64,000 bases of DNA from Axinella damicornis. Its lineage: Eukaryota; Porifera; Demospongiae; Axinellida; Axinellidae. Positions 13,201 through 24,280 of this stretch are shown here, piece after piece (the stretch's first letter is position 1; the number at the start of each line of letters is the position of its first letter). The stretch is taken from positions 17,295,086-17,359,085 of the forward strand of contig OZ007507.1 of the NCBI GenBank assembly GCA_963931865.1. The letters are read 5' to 3'. Both the position numbers and the translations under genes were made by a program. The notes beneath the pieces are model-generated. The model was given only the letters and a program-made list of their open reading frames with translations. It searched no databases and had not been told where the DNA came from.

Positions 13201-16200
13201 GAGGATCAGTGGAGTTCCTGGTCCTTGTGACCATGGAGATACAAATATTCACTCTTGGTACACATATTCATGTGTTGCTACAAGAACAATGGGGCAGAAG
13301 AGGATCCTTGGATTGGGCAAGGAGATCCTGGTCCTTGTGACCATGGAGATACAAATATTCACTGCAAGTTTATTTTTACAAGAGCACACACACCTTGTAC
13401 AAACGCCAGGGTTAATTGGCAACTGGATCTTGATCCCAATATCCTTTCAGTACAAATATTCATTTGTTGTTACAAGAACAATGGGGTGGAAGGGATCGAG
13501 TGGGGCTCAGTGGGCAAGGGGATCCTTGGTCCTTGTGACCATGGAGATACAAATATTCACAAGCCAGCTTGTTGTTACAAGAGCATATGCATGGACTGGG
13601 TACCAATTGGGTGAGCAACTAATCACCATGGAGATACGAGCCAGGTGGGCAAATGGATCATGATCACCCTTGCATCCCGGAGATAATATTCACAAGTTTT
13701 TAGAACTTCACCAACACTAGCTGACGTTACATGCGTACATGTCACAGATTCTACAAGTGTCTGGAAGTCACTGAGTCTAGCTAGTATATTAATGTGTGTG
13801 CACATGCTTGTGTGTGGTGAAACCCTAGTCTCGTGCCCAGACCACACCCCCCGAGGGGAGAGACGGTCTGGTGAACAAAGTCGAATTTCTTGGGCTTATT
13901 ACCAGAATGTGGTAAGGACCAATGAGATAGCGAGATTGTTAATAATTACGTAGTAATTATAAGCTGGAGAAGACCACAGCCAAGAGCCTTTGGATGCCAG
14001 TTTGCCCTTAGCGCTGACTCTGTAAGGCAACGCTACGTCGTGGCGAAGACCTTTGCGCTTGATTGTGCTAGTTGCGAGCCCTGTGACATCGCTTATGAAG
14101 GATCGAGTTGAGAGTTTTGGAAGCGAGGTCAGCAAAGGGATCAAGTACAACGAAGGGCCCCCTCTATAGGTGCAAGCTAATGCTAGCCCTAGCCCTAAGG
14201 GGCCGTTCTTCGCATTTGACCCTGTAAAGTGCCTGAAATGACTGCCAAACGGACGGGAAGCAGATTCCATGGACGGACAAGGATGCTTCAAAACTCTTCT
14301 ATGGGCCATGGGTGAGCGGCAAAAGGTTAGTACATCTTGTCTCCAGATGTGAGTAGCTATGATCGCGCTTGGTTGACACGGTCGCCTTCAGCAGGAGCTC
14401 TCGCAGGCACTTAACACCACGGGATTATACAATGATTACACATTCCGTAGTATGCTTCAAGCCCAAGAAATTCGACTTCGTTCACCAGACCGTCTCTCCC
14501 CTCGGGGGGTGTGGTCTGGGCACGAGACTAGTGAAACCCAGGTACTTGTATGTGGCAAGTGTGAACATGATTAATGTATGCTAAACATACACATGTTGGA
14601 AGAATCTTTGTAATCCAATTTCAAATTTTGCCAATAGCTATCTACTCAAGTGGCACAAACACAGGATGTCGCACGTATAGATTATGTTTCTGTTTATGTA
14701 TCAAAGGTTTCCGTGGGTGGGAACGAACAAAGATATAGTCATACCTAGCGTATGTGTGGCATGAGGAGCATGGAATCCTGGGAACTGCACAAACGGTTGA
14801 CATATCCAAAGAGTAAAGAGATACGTACACAGCGCAATCATTTGCAACTTCAGGGGATGGAATTGAGTGCATGGGAGGTATAAGTTTGAGTTAGCAAGTC
14901 ATAAACTACTGTGTCAATCTTTTGCACTCTCTTGCTGACACTGTAGTGTGTAGTCCAGAGGGTTTGTATTGTTCATGTTGATGTGCTTTACCGTCCTGGG
15001 ACTGCTTTACGAGTCTAAAATAGCTGCATCCGGCCCTGCAGGCTCTCTCCAAAAAAGCCTGGGAATGAGTCTAAGACTGACAGACGAATTAAGGTGACAA
15101 TTGTTCACCACCCCAGTGCACGACATCCAAATGACTACCTCTCATGGTACAGTGAATGGATCTCACATGACCCTTCAGACCAGGTTACAGAAGATTGGTC
15201 ATGAAAAGGGTCAAGTAGGGTTAATCTATAATAATGCTGATGTCATGATATGACAGACCAAACATTGCAACTCTCCACCTATATTATGACAACTTTTGTT
15301 CACTCTCAATGATACAGCCATAAGTATTAGTCTGGGGTTTATTCACTAATGGGAATTAAAATTTTAGTGAGGTTACATTACAATGGCAATTTCCATGGCT
15401 ACGGATTGGAGAATACACGTAATATGACAACGTTTGGGGTGTAACTAGCGCGTGGGTGGTGTATAATTAAGAATCCATGTCAACTGCCTAAATGTCATGA
15501 CACACACATAGAAGCACATTTTGACATGCCAATTGGGTTCGATGCTATCCTGTTCTATAGGGTGACTGATGTGCCATTTCTGCCAAAAATGGACCAATGA
15601 ACCAAAATTGGGAATAGACTTGGACTAGGTATGGGTATGTGAATGAGATATGAATCATGCAGGGATTGTGCCATTGTGGTCAGCATACAAAGAGCTTTGA
15701 AATGATGTCCTTAAAATCATTTTTAATCTCGGTCACATTTTTGTCAAAAACGCAGTCAACCAAAGGCTATAATCCATGGTTTTTCATGATTTTGGGTCAG
15801 AATTCAACCGACAGCAAAATGGACATCATTGGAAAGCTCCATTCATGCTGATCACAACAGTGCAAATCCCAGCCTCATATCTCATTCCTAGACCAAGATA
15901 CCAAGCATATTAGTCTGCTGTAACTGCATGCATAGCCTCATTCCCCATATGCACGTCTTCTACCACCAGTTTTGATCGCTAGCAGTATCTTTGCGTACGG
16001 TAAATGTTCAAAGCAGGAGATGTAGAAGGCCTGGGAATGAGGCTATGCATGCGGAACGCCCTCCACAACAAGTGGCAGCTAGATAACATGTAGCAAACAA
16101 GACAAGACTTCATGTATCCTTTGTGTGCAGTCACTCACCAGCAGTGCTGTTTCTACCAATTTTGGTTCGTTGTTCCATTTTTGGCAGAAACGGCACATCA

Positions 16201-19200
16201 GTCACCCTACAGAACAGTTGTGCTGTTTCTGCCAATTTTGGCTTACTGAATGTGCCATAATTGGTAGAAAACTGTTCACAAAATCTGCCAAGGTGCATGC
16301 TGGGTTATCAAATCTGAAGTGAACCGAGGCTGCTTCTGGTGGCCATAGCACATCATAATAGTATTCAACAGTCTATAATCACATCACAAGTTAAAAAAAA
16401 CTGATATCAATGTAGAGACTGCTTATGAGTACGCACGTAAGTAGGCAATTGTGATCTTTGGTCAAATAGTTCGATCTTATCATTATGCTGTTCTGGCACT
16501 AACTGCTAGTCATGCCAACATCCTCACTGCTATTGTAGTATGCTAATTGGAGCCAAACCAATTTCCTCAAATTGAGTTACACGCTTCTAATCTACACTAA
16601 CTATGTGAACTAATCAGGAGATTTCCAAACGCAGCATTCTCATCGCCTTCTCGCTTGTGTACCATTCATAGTTGTGTACAAGGAAAAGTGCCGAGACAAC
16701 ATTTCCACAACAGTCAATGGCCTCCACTGTCAGAGTCGTAGAGTGTAGCTAGTAGCAGTGATCGGTTTTGTTCATGTTTGAGCATACCAGACCATCATTG
16801 TTGCACACATGTACGCCAATTTTGAATGTACTACCAAATTCCAGATTTCGCTGTCTTTTAACCCAATCTGAGTGTGGTAGCATACCATCTGACATGTATA
16901 ATGGATTGCCACATACAATTACACCACAAACTCTGAGCCTCATAGCAGAATGAAAGTGTTCGGTGTAACCTCCGGCTCATTCCCAGGACACCCCTCAATT
17001 AAGGACACCTATACCCATATCAGGACAGGGCATGCCAATTTCATATAAATTCTATAATGAGGACACCTTCCTAATCCAGGCCAATAGCAAGGAGAAACGG
17101 AGTGGTCCGGCCAGATCATCGAGTTTTCCGTGGAACCACCATCCATTTCAAACTTGCATGGTTGCTTAGCAACAGACAACAAATCTACATAAGCATACAA
17201 ATACAAGTACTAAGCGAGCATCTCATTTGCCCCACTAGGCTTGGCTTCATTAGTAGCAGACACTAGGGTGTAACCTTGGGAAGAGGTGGCATCAACCACA
17301 AGACAAATCTATAGTCAGGAGACCCTCAATGAGACATATACAACAGTAGATCGGCTCCATCCTGAGCTACCAAAACTCCCTATCCTAGCACACTCACCTT
17401 ACTCAACAGGTTTTGTTTAGCCTAAGAGGCCCCAAGTGTGCCTACTTGTGGCAAAGGCAAGAACCCCTCTAAGGTATCAGGCCATTCGTTTAGTTGGCTC
17501 CATGAAGCTGTCCAAGAGCTCTGCTTGTAAGGCCTTACATAATTGCCAAACCAGCAATGGCTTCCTGGATTGAATTCCTTCGGTGTTTTGGGTAGTTGTG
17601 TCATTAAGGTGTAGCCATGGATGCTGAGGGGGTTGTTAGGTTGCAGCCTTGCCTTGACCCTCCCAATGTTAACCCTCCATTGCGCTGACCCTCCCAACGT
17701 TAACCCTCCCACACACTGCATGCATGGAAGCCTAGACCCTTACTACAGCTGATACTGAAAACATAACCTTGACATCACAGAATTGAAAGAGCAGAATTTG
17801 GGACCAGTTGGAAATATCTGTAACCATCTCTCTGAGCACTGATATCATATCCCAGTACACCACATTGTGTAGTAGAACGTTCCCTAGTTCCCAATGAAAC
17901 TCTTTCACTTCTCTCGCTATGGTGAACCGTACAGAGGATAAACCTCAGAATTGAAGATGATTGCTCTTTAAAATCTGCAGTGGTACATATGCAGGATGAG
18001 CACTTCGAATGAAAAAATGCAAACTCACAAGGCCATAAAGGCATTGGATCAAGATGCAGCTTATATGTAGCTACAAATGGCCAGAGTGGGTTGAGCAAAA
18101 GTGGAGTCTATCGATAGTGAGTTGATATTCTCTGAGAGGTACATGTAGGCAAGACAGACATAATGGTATACTGCACACTTTGTTTGTGATGAGAAGTACA
18201 CAAAAAGCACACTCAAGTTGATAATGCTTTGAAAGACACAACACCCAAAACTTTTCTTCAAGAATTTAATTGTTATCATCTACGTAGCTACTTGAAACGT
18301 ACTTGAAAGCTTATTTTGCCCTAACCAATCTGCCCTCCACTTCAATACCATTAAGTTGCTCTAAGTGCATTGTACATCCTAAGCCACTGCCTAATTCTTT
18401 TGGTCTGCTTCCAAGCAATCAACTTCCAGCTCAGAAAATGGACAAAATTACACCAGCCATTGCCAAATTCACAGGAAGAATCAAGTGATGGCACACAGCG
18501 CACAATGCTGCCCTCGTACACACTCCGCCACAAGATGGACAACACTTCATCTCCCACACTATATTCCTTCCTTGTGTTGAGTCGGAAGGAGAGCACTCCA
18601 AATACCACCTCCATTCCCACACACTCCCCCAAGTTAGAAGACCAGGCTTAACAGTCAAGATTTGCATTGGTCGGCCACAGGCTGCAAGAGCATAGGCGTC
18701 AACCCTCCCTTTTTCGCAGGGGCAGTCCTTCTTTGTGCCTTTCTTGAGCCATGTCACACTTATTAGAAGCAACGTCCCACACATTTGACCATTAATTTTT
18801 ATTAGCAGAATGCCCTTCTTTGTCTTTAGGCTAGTTTCGAGTGCATTCATACAGGGGATTCGTATTGATTTACATACAATAATGGAGACTAGAGTGTTCA
18901 CACCGTCTCTGCTGACAATGGATGCAAAATCCATGAAAGGAGCTATGCTGCTGCAAGGCACTGTCAAGTAAAAACGACTAGGTTTATTCGACACAGCTAT
19001 AGCCTATAATTTTAGACATGGCCCCAAAAATAGCTGTGTTAGCTACCACTAAGCAGTTTTAAGGGTTGGAATGAGTGACATCTTCAATCACAGCTGAATG
19101 GACTAGACCACCTGTCATGTGCTACCCCCATGCAGCCTATAATGTAGTGTGAGACCATTTATCAAATCAGCATCCCCAACCGTGCGGCCATGAGCCCAAT

Positions 19201-22200
19201 CTGTAACTTTACCCAGCTCCTCTTACACTGTGTATGTATGCCATAAACTCGATCCTGACAACTTAGGGGGTCTGAGATTACTCCAAAGTGACTTCAGATG
19301 GCTATTTATATTCCCTAAGTTGGTCTCTTCTGTGACATTTGTGTCCATCAATGTGGCAACTGTATCATTAAAGAGGAAAGCTATTGACATTCACGTCCTC
19401 TATAGCTGAATGTAATCCAGCCTAGTTTTGTGACATATGGACAGTGTGATCACAATCATGCGACCATATTATTTCAGCATGAATGTGTGGTACTTCCACT
19501 TTGATATGCACCAGCTGTAATCACACATAGATAAAGTAATGATCACTCCAAAAATCTCCTCTGAGGGAGTTCAATAACATTAAGGGATGATTCTGCCATT
19601 TGCTGTCAACTTAGTAGTGAGGGCATACAAATTACAGTAATTGTTCCGAGGACTTTGGATCCTGGATTTTGTGTATCCCACCCTCTCTCAACAATCCCAT
19701 CAGTAATCATTACAACACACGCCAACCTTGAATGCGGACAATGTTATCCTGCGAGTCATTCCCAGCCTCATTAGCAGCAAAGCAAGTGTAATTTCCATAG
19801 TCAAAGAACACTGTGTCTTGGACGGTTAGTATTCCAGTGATCTCATCCACCTGGATTCGCTCACTCTCCAATTCTGTCAGATTCTCTCCGTTGAAGAACC
19901 ACGTGTAGACCGGGTCTCGAATCCCAGTTGCATTGCAGTCCAGAACAAGGTCATTGCCCTTGGTCACATCGTGGTTGACGATGTCATTGCCGGTGATCTC
20001 TGGAGCGACTGAAGGGAGAGAGGAGGAGAGAGGACATGAGGGAGAGGAGACAAACCGATGAGATTAGGGAAACCTGTGTGGTTGGATTACTGAAAACACA
20101 AGCAAAATATGGTCATGTGTTTAGATTGAAACATGTTGCCATGGTTACATGTCCACCTGCACAGAACTCAACACATGTTCAGATACAAGTACCTTGAGTC
20201 AACTGAAGACAAAACGTGTTGTTAATTAGGTTAAAGGGAGAGCCGTGATTGTTGTTTAACTTCACTAGTCTAACCCTTGACTCCAGGCTACCCTGGTTAC
20301 ATACACATATGTGCAGTAAAAGTGAACCGATGCATTTATTTGGCCTCTACGAGACTGTGGCCTTATGATCCATTCAGACTACTACAATTATAGCTACTGT
20401 CCTGTACAGTACTAATTTGTATGCACATACACATTAAACCACAGAGACACAATGTCCTACAGATCATGCTGAATCTACAGCGACAAATTCAACAGCTATG
20501 GGCACGCGTTCTTCAAGTGTTAATCCCCTTTCTGTAATTCTGCATTACAAGAGCCAGGTCATCGATTGGAGCAATGGACAATGAAATACTCAACGAACCG
20601 GATTACGAGTTTGACGAGTCCGGTTGTTGGCACCTTTGGCCACAGACAGCACGCAAACTCTCCTCCTTTAACTCTGAATGTCAACCCTGTACTCTATCTA
20701 GTTTCCCCAATAATGTTGTGTTCTTGCTGTTCATGGACAACAAAAATGCATGCAGTGCTACTAATTGATGAAGAGTGGGTGGGTTTTCATTAGGCAGCTC
20801 AAAGTACACATGTTATGAGTGTTTTCACAGGCAGCCAAGCACACCTGAGCGCTATAAAGCTTGAGCACGTTGCTTGAACATACATACCAACGTGTACCTG
20901 AGACTGTGACATGTTATAGGCCTGTGGTCACACTAATGGGTCAGCGAATACCAAACTTTTGGAGCAGGCAGAATCTGATAGCCTATTCAAACCCCTTTGT
21001 AGTCTTCTACTGTTGGTGATTGTCATCTAGGTCAAGCGTGGTTCCACAGTTCAACACCTCATACCTTGCATCCACTTATAGAGATGGATGGAATATAGTT
21101 TCCATGATGCGGAAATTTAAGGATTTAAAAGATCCAGTCTGTGCAACGGAAGCATGGGCAGCCAATCCCAGACCCCGCATGATTTTTCGTACGGGGCCTG
21201 GGAACAAGGCTAGGGCAAGACTGCTTACAGCAAATCCTTTTCTTACATATCGTTCTATGTGGTACATAAAAATTATATTATGGCTGCAAGTGGCAAGCTT
21301 GACTCAAAATTAAGGCTTCAGCGATGGTCGACTTGGCCTAATGAATTCCTTCAATGTTAGTGCATCAACTATAATTATAGCGCTACATAGCACACATTGT
21401 CAAATTGACGTATCACTCCAACGTTGAAGTCAAAGATCTAGAACAAAAAATCTGTGCACTGCTTGACTGAAACTGAAAGACTGCAATTCAACAATTAACC
21501 ATACAGTTATCAACATCTATTCTTCTTTGAAACTAAAAGTGTTGTAGTCAAGTACTTTTGTAGAGATTCTCAACAATATTTTTTGCACTATCACTGCATC
21601 ACAACTTAGTGGAGGTCAACTTACTCAGAACCACTAGCTCAATCGTCACAGAGTCAGAACCAAAACCGTAGTTCACATCACACCGGTACTGCCCAGCATC
21701 ACTGCCACGAACATTTTGTATTGTCCACATCCCAAAGTTTGGGTCAGTAGATATTTGTTCATCTCCTAGTTCAGTCTCGCTAGTCCCTTGTATCCAAATC
21801 CACTGGATCCTTGGACTGGGAAATGAGGTCGCAGTGCAGAGGAGAACGGCTGTTTCACCCTCCAAGGCCTCTTGCTCGGGATCAGCAGCAACCGACAGTG
21901 TGGCTGGGGTTCAGAATACTAAGTCAATCATGCCGGACAAGGATATAGCCTCATGACACTCTTAACAACTTACACAACACACAGTTAAGTCAGGTATTAG
22001 TAAACAGGCTATGTAGTTGCTTACTTGCAACCCGCAGAGTATCTGAATCTGACCGTGTCCTCGGTGGATTTTGGAACGTCACAGAGCATGTATACTCCCC
22101 AGCATCTGAAAAGGTAAGGCCTCCGATGTCCAGCCTGCTGGTACCTCCATTGAGATCGTTTGAGATCGTAATCCTCCCATCAGGTACAACTTCTGTGCCG

Positions 22201-22674
22201 TTGTGCTGAAGCGTTATGGAGGCAATCGTCTGTGGTGATTGTAGGCCAATGACAGTGCATGTAGCCTCAGCAAATGAACCGACGACTACAAAGTCGATTT
22301 GAAACTGCATCATGGCATCTGCATGGATTAGAAGTTACATTACTGATACAGACAATCCAGTGTGTTTCAATTACCATCTACATGTATGAGGATTGCACAT
22401 AACTTGGGTTTGAATGACCTCTGTAAAAGATGAGGCCGCTAAAGAGTTAACCAACTAACGATACGCATACATAGACCTACATGTGGACGCTGAAGAACTA
22501 AAATTAATGCAACAAGACTTCCTGGGATATGTAGTTAGTTTGAGCACAAAAGATATCTATAATATCTGCGGCCTCGTTGTAGTGCAAGTGTAACTTACTT
22601 AACTCTTGTGCATGGCTGCCGCTAAGCAGCAATACACTCACAAAACAGAGAGTTGCTAGCGATTGCAGCGACAT
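3882..22674 (-). CDS. Ig/FN3 transmembrane receptor (4 Ig, 3 FN3), complete
   Basis: I assembled 13 exons: 22599-22674, 22025-22318, 21625-21903, 19727-20008, 9894-10196, 9527-9687, 9174-9321, 8013-8131, 7676-7841, 6651-7001, 4928-5059, 4449-4506, 3882-4227. They total 2715 nt, or 904 residues plus stop, with every splice phase compatible. The order is signal peptide, four Ig domains (the YxC signature is visible in each: GEYTC, GQYRC, GNYTC, GMYRC), three FN3 domains, one membrane helix (about 32 hydrophobic residues) with a KKK stop-transfer, and a cytoplasmic tail of about 155 residues. I took ATG 22674 as start because it opens a classic signal sequence; the frame upstream begins only with GTG. 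The architecture matches metazoan adhesion or guidance-type receptors. No kinase or phosphatase domain is present, so signalling would need tail adaptors. The link across the 9.5-kb intron between Ig3 and Ig4 rests on matching phase and continuity, not on transcript evidence. Confidence 0.85.
4928..5059 (-). CDS. Transmembrane exon of the Ig/FN3 receptor
   Basis: It encodes ILYYIIAGVVGGVLLVVVLI and about twelve further hydrophobic residues, then CCKKKLSKRRGGK, a membrane helix with a strongly basic cytoplasmic edge. Phase is 1 in and 1 out. Confidence 0.9.
5380..5407. repeat. (GGGAAT)n short tandem repeat
   Basis: About four copies of GGGAAT in an intron of the Ig/FN3 receptor. Confidence 0.8.
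5720..6146. mobile_element. Non-autonomous DNA element with TTAA flanks and long inverted arms
   Basis: The ends are GGTTACGGGAT and its complement ATCCCGTAACC, with TTAA immediately outside on both sides (5716-5719 and 6147-6150). The arms are about 150 bp, so the whole unit can fold back on itself. TTAA duplication is the hallmark of piggyBac-type transposition. It is 427 bp with no transposase. A related copy lies at 29788-30360. It sits in the intron after FN3-3 of the Ig/FN3 receptor. Confidence 0.78.
6651..7001 (-). CDS. FN3 domain 3 of the Ig/FN3 receptor (single exon)
   Basis: A 351-nt exon starting APPNKPTTPVIVSTSTRT and ending with VFAVAAENEIGVGEFS, a strong FN3 F-G signature. It lacks the usual early Trp and is a divergent FN3. 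Unlike FN3-1 and FN3-2 it is not split by an intron. Confidence 0.82.
7676..8131 (-). CDS. FN3 domain 2 of the Ig/FN3 receptor (exons 8013-8131 and 7676-7841)
   Basis: The first exon carries VLLEWELEYDG. The second carries ALITGLDPTTSYTFQARVSN, the canonical E-F strand signature. The joining phase is 0 and the exit phase is 1. Confidence 0.88.
8203..8801. mobile_element. hAT-like non-autonomous element
   Basis: Terminal inverted repeats CAGGGCCGTAGCCG at 8203 and CGGCTACGGCCCTG ending at 8801. TATGC occurs on both outer flanks. CAGGG-type ends are common in hAT elements, although a full 8-bp duplication is not clear. The inside holds a poly-C tract and no coding sequence. It lies in the intron between FN3-1 and FN3-2 of the Ig/FN3 receptor. 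Confidence 0.6.
8310..8344. repeat. Poly-C tract
   Basis: An uninterrupted run of about 35 C on the plus strand, inside the hAT-like element. Its true length is probably uncertain in the assembly. Confidence 0.9.
9174..9687 (-). CDS. FN3 domain 1 of the Ig/FN3 receptor (exons 9527-9687 and 9174-9321)
   Basis: This FN3 domain is split over two exons. The first has APPSNLTVINTG and the conserved Trp in VTLEWIQPP. The second has the TLVDLTPGEVFYIRLRSFN region, matching the conserved L..L.P...Y..R pattern of strands E to F. The joining phase is 0. Confidence 0.88.
9793..9891. repeat. (CA)n microsatellite touching a splice donor
   Basis: A nearly pure CA tract on the plus strand that reads as GT on the coding strand, directly after the exon of Ig domain 4. 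Confidence 0.95.
9894..10196 (-). CDS. Ig domain 4 of the Ig/FN3 receptor, flanked by CA/GT microsatellites
   Basis: A single-exon Ig domain: AQLRCNFIAYP, then TRWFRV, then GDVGMYRCEAFNTFG. The donor GT at 9892-9893 opens a (GT)n tract on the coding strand. The acceptor at 10197-10198 follows a (CA)n tract instead of a normal pyrimidine tract. Both splice sites therefore sit in unstable dinucleotide repeats. Confidence 0.9.
10206..10244. repeat. (GT)n microsatellite upstream of a splice acceptor
   Basis: About 19 GT units on the plus strand, equal to CA on the coding strand, placed where the pyrimidine tract of the Ig domain 4 acceptor would be. Interrupted GT-rich sequence continues to about 10370. 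Confidence 0.95.
12480..12630 (-). other. Exon-like open stretch, unknown
   Basis: On the minus strand the frame reads SSTVEVTIMERCSQNTFSGW and onward for about 50 residues, ending at a possible donor (GGAGTGGTGAGTGG). A weakly similar exon-like stretch with AGWYTPH lies on the minus strand at about 24800-24950. Composition looks coding but I recognise no family. It could be a decayed gene or an unrelated exon nested in the intron. Confidence 0.3.
12690..13690. repeat. Degenerate tandem satellite array
   Basis: About 1 kb in which blocks such as GACCATGGAGATACAAATAT, TTGTTACAAGAGCATATGCA and GGCAACTGGATCCT recur at irregular spacing of roughly 60-110 bp. Open frames within it are repeat by-products. 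Confidence 0.8.
13826..14530. mobile_element. Mutator-like non-autonomous element with 9-bp target duplication
   Basis: Terminal inverted repeats of about 72 bp (13826-13897 and 14459-14530, one mismatch seen) begin TAGTCTCGTGCCCAGACC. The 9-bp direct repeat GTGAAACCC flanks the unit at 13817-13825 and 14531-14539. Long inverted repeats with a 9-bp duplication are characteristic of Mutator-like elements. At 705 bp it encodes no transposase. The intact duplication and nearly identical ends suggest a fairly recent insertion. Confidence 0.85.
15550..16217. mobile_element. Inverted-repeat element carrying a nested insertion
   Basis: The ends are complementary over about 65 bp: CTATAGGGTGACTGATGTGC on the left and ATCAGTCACCCTACAGAAC on the right. 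Imperfect pairing continues inward, around ATGAGATATGAATCATGC and GCCTCATATCTCATTCC. One arm is interrupted by the small element at 15933-16045, giving a visible order of insertion. Confidence 0.75.
15933..16045. mobile_element. Small fold-back element (TAGCCTCATTCCC family), nested
   Basis: Ends TAGCCTCATTCCC and GGGAATGAGGCTA, flanked by TGCATGCA and TGCATGCG. It lies inside the larger inverted-repeat element and so is younger than it. Confidence 0.75.
19727..20008 (-). CDS. Ig domain 3 of the Ig/FN3 receptor
   Basis: A single-exon, I-set-like Ig domain: LVLDCNATG, then YTWFFNG, then DYGNYTCFAANEAGND. Several NxS/T sequons are visible. Phase is 1 in and 1 out. The 9.5-kb intron follows. 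Confidence 0.92.
21625..21903 (-). CDS. Ig domain 2 of the Ig/FN3 receptor
   Basis: A single-exon Ig domain with B-strand Cys in VLLCTA, Trp in IQWIWI and F-strand motif SDAGQYRCDV. Phase is 1 in and 1 out. Confidence 0.9.
22025..22318 (-). CDS. Ig domain 1 of the Ig/FN3 receptor
   Basis: One exon encodes one Ig domain. The B-strand Cys lies in EATCTVIG, and the F-strand motif is DAGEYTCSV. It has no clear Trp between the cysteines, so it is the least canonical of the four. Phase is 1 in and 1 out. Confidence 0.8.
22599..22674 (-). CDS. Exon 1 of the Ig/FN3 receptor: signal peptide
   Basis: This encodes MSLQSLATLCFVSVLLLSGS followed by HAQELS. The hydrophobic core and the small residues before AQ are typical of a cleavable signal peptide. 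The donor is GTAAGT and the exit phase is 1. Confidence 0.85.
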
Positions 22675-22816
22675 TCTGGTCTTCTGCGACTCGTACACAC
22701 GTACACCGATCGATCCTCTCAGTCCTAAACATATTCATACACTTCGCATGTTTCCTGATTACGTACACTACACTACGCGCCGAAGTGATGTAATTGCGGT
22801 GTCATAAAATTTTGGT

Positions 22817-22886
22817 GACCCCGTGAACACTACACACTAACCATGCAGTGTGGGGACCCCGTGAACACTACACACTAACCATGCAG
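22817..22886. repeat. Two-copy tandem repeat upstream of the receptor start
   Basis: The block GACCCCGTGAACACTACACA plus CTAACCATGCAG occurs twice with a 38-bp period, about 145 bp upstream of the receptor ATG. It could be part of its promoter or 5' leader. Confidence 0.85.
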
Positions 22887-23070
22887 AGCTAGAGCAGCTA
22901 CATGTGGAGTCGAACGGTGAGATGTTTATCTCAGCTCCACACTCGCAAATTCACACTTAGCTAGCTATAGTACTCGTAAGCACGTGGCCAGGCTGCGCAT
23001 GCGGCCGCAGCGTGTTCCTAGTATCCTTCTGAACATAAAATGATAACCGGGTGCAATCACTGCTCAATAC

Positions 23071-23125
23071 TTCCCCCCCCCCCCCCCCCCCCCCCCCCCC
23101 ACCCCCACCCCCCCACCCCCCCCCC

Positions 23126-23170
<45 letters not shown>
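23071..23170. repeat. Compound poly-C / (CA)n tract
   Basis: About 70 nt of almost pure C with occasional A, followed by (CA)n. The same C-then-CA structure recurs at 26726-26769. Confidence 0.95.
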
Positions 23171-23175
<5 letters not shown>

Positions 23176-24056
23176 AACACACCAAATTAAAAGGGGAAAA
23201 ACAAAGTGCTTACAGGAAAGCCTGTCCAGAATTTTCCCACCGAGAATATTCCACGCTACAACAACAGTGAACACCAAAACTCTGTGTAGGCCTTGCTTTT
23301 GTAGCCAGCTGGAACTCGGTGCAATCACTTCATCTGTAGGTCATGACGGGATGCTGGGTATCCTACAGGCATCATTACCATAGATGTGTGCTTACTTGCC
23401 AAATGATTATGCATGCCAAATACCTTCCAAACCATAGCTGAGAATCTCTTAGCCCAATTAGCTACTTGCATACACTGTGAGGAATATACTTTAATTTGAC
23501 GTCAATTTTGAATGAATCCCATAAAGTTTAACTGAAAATAAGCCAACTACCTGAGCTGCTCTCTAACTTGGAGAGGTAGCTACTATGTATGGTGTGATTA
23601 GCACCAAGGGAATCGTGATGGAGGAATATCCAGTCGTCTCTCCATCGCTAGTGGATATGCTCCAATGTTGCAACCACATTACTCACTTAATTTTACAAGA
23701 CAATCCTTTTGTTTTTGGTGGCATTTGTGAACCCACACATGTGCAGCACCAACACATACACTGCACACATGCACTCTACTCACACCCACCGACATGCATG
23801 TATCCATATATATGTACAGAGTCCCTGTGTGGAGAGAAGAACCAGGGGCCCTTGTCCACAACCCTCTGTGGGTGTGTTTGGCCCAGCTTTCCTCGCAGTC
23901 TATATAGCCACACTTCTCCAGAGCAAGAAAGCCAACTTCTGACTGTGTAGCTACTAGTTTCTACATGTCACACCATTAATATCCTGTCAGTAATCTTCCT
24001 CATGAGGTTGACATGCTAAATTAAGTGTCAGCAGTATCTCAGTTGTAGTCACACAC

Positions 24057-24257
24057 AGCTGTGTTGTCCAGAATTAACCCCTAGTAACTGTTGTAAGCTG
24101 TGTTGTCCAGAATTAACCCCTAGTTGTAGTCACACCGAGCTGTGTTGTCCGGAATTAACTCCTAGTTGTAGTCACACCGAGCTGTGTTGTCCGGAATTAA
24201 CATTAACCCCTAGTTGTGGTCACACACAGCTGTGTTGTCCGAAATTAACCCCTAGCT
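24057..24257. repeat. Five-copy tandem repeat, about 42 bp
   Basis: Units start GCTGTGTTGTCC and continue GAATTAACCCCTAGTTGTAG and TCACAC, repeated five times with small variations. One copy has an extra ATTAAC. Confidence 0.9.
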
Positions 24258-24280
24258 AGTTAACTCATACAAGACATAAA

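Larger units (their letters stand above)
10197..19726 (-). other. Large repeat-filled intron of the Ig/FN3 receptor
   Basis: 9.5 kb between Ig3 and Ig4. It holds a microsatellite, a degenerate tandem array (12690-13690), a Mutator-like element (13826-14530) and an inverted-repeat element with a nested insertion (15550-16217). Open frames of unknown meaning lie on the minus strand at 10692-10895, 12480-12630 and 18351-18994; none has a domain I recognise. Confidence 0.6.

Noticed and set aside
13154..13663. 169-codon plus-strand open frame
   Set aside because: It lies wholly within the degenerate satellite and its peptide simply repeats the array.
18351..18994. Overlapping minus-strand open frames of 93 and 187 codons
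   Set aside because: No consistent frame, no domain I can name and no splice context linking them to the Ig/FN3 receptor; could be a decayed element.
22675..22698. Extension of the Ig/FN3 receptor start to 22698
   Set aside because: That codon is GTG; the first true ATG in frame is 22674, which opens the signal peptide.
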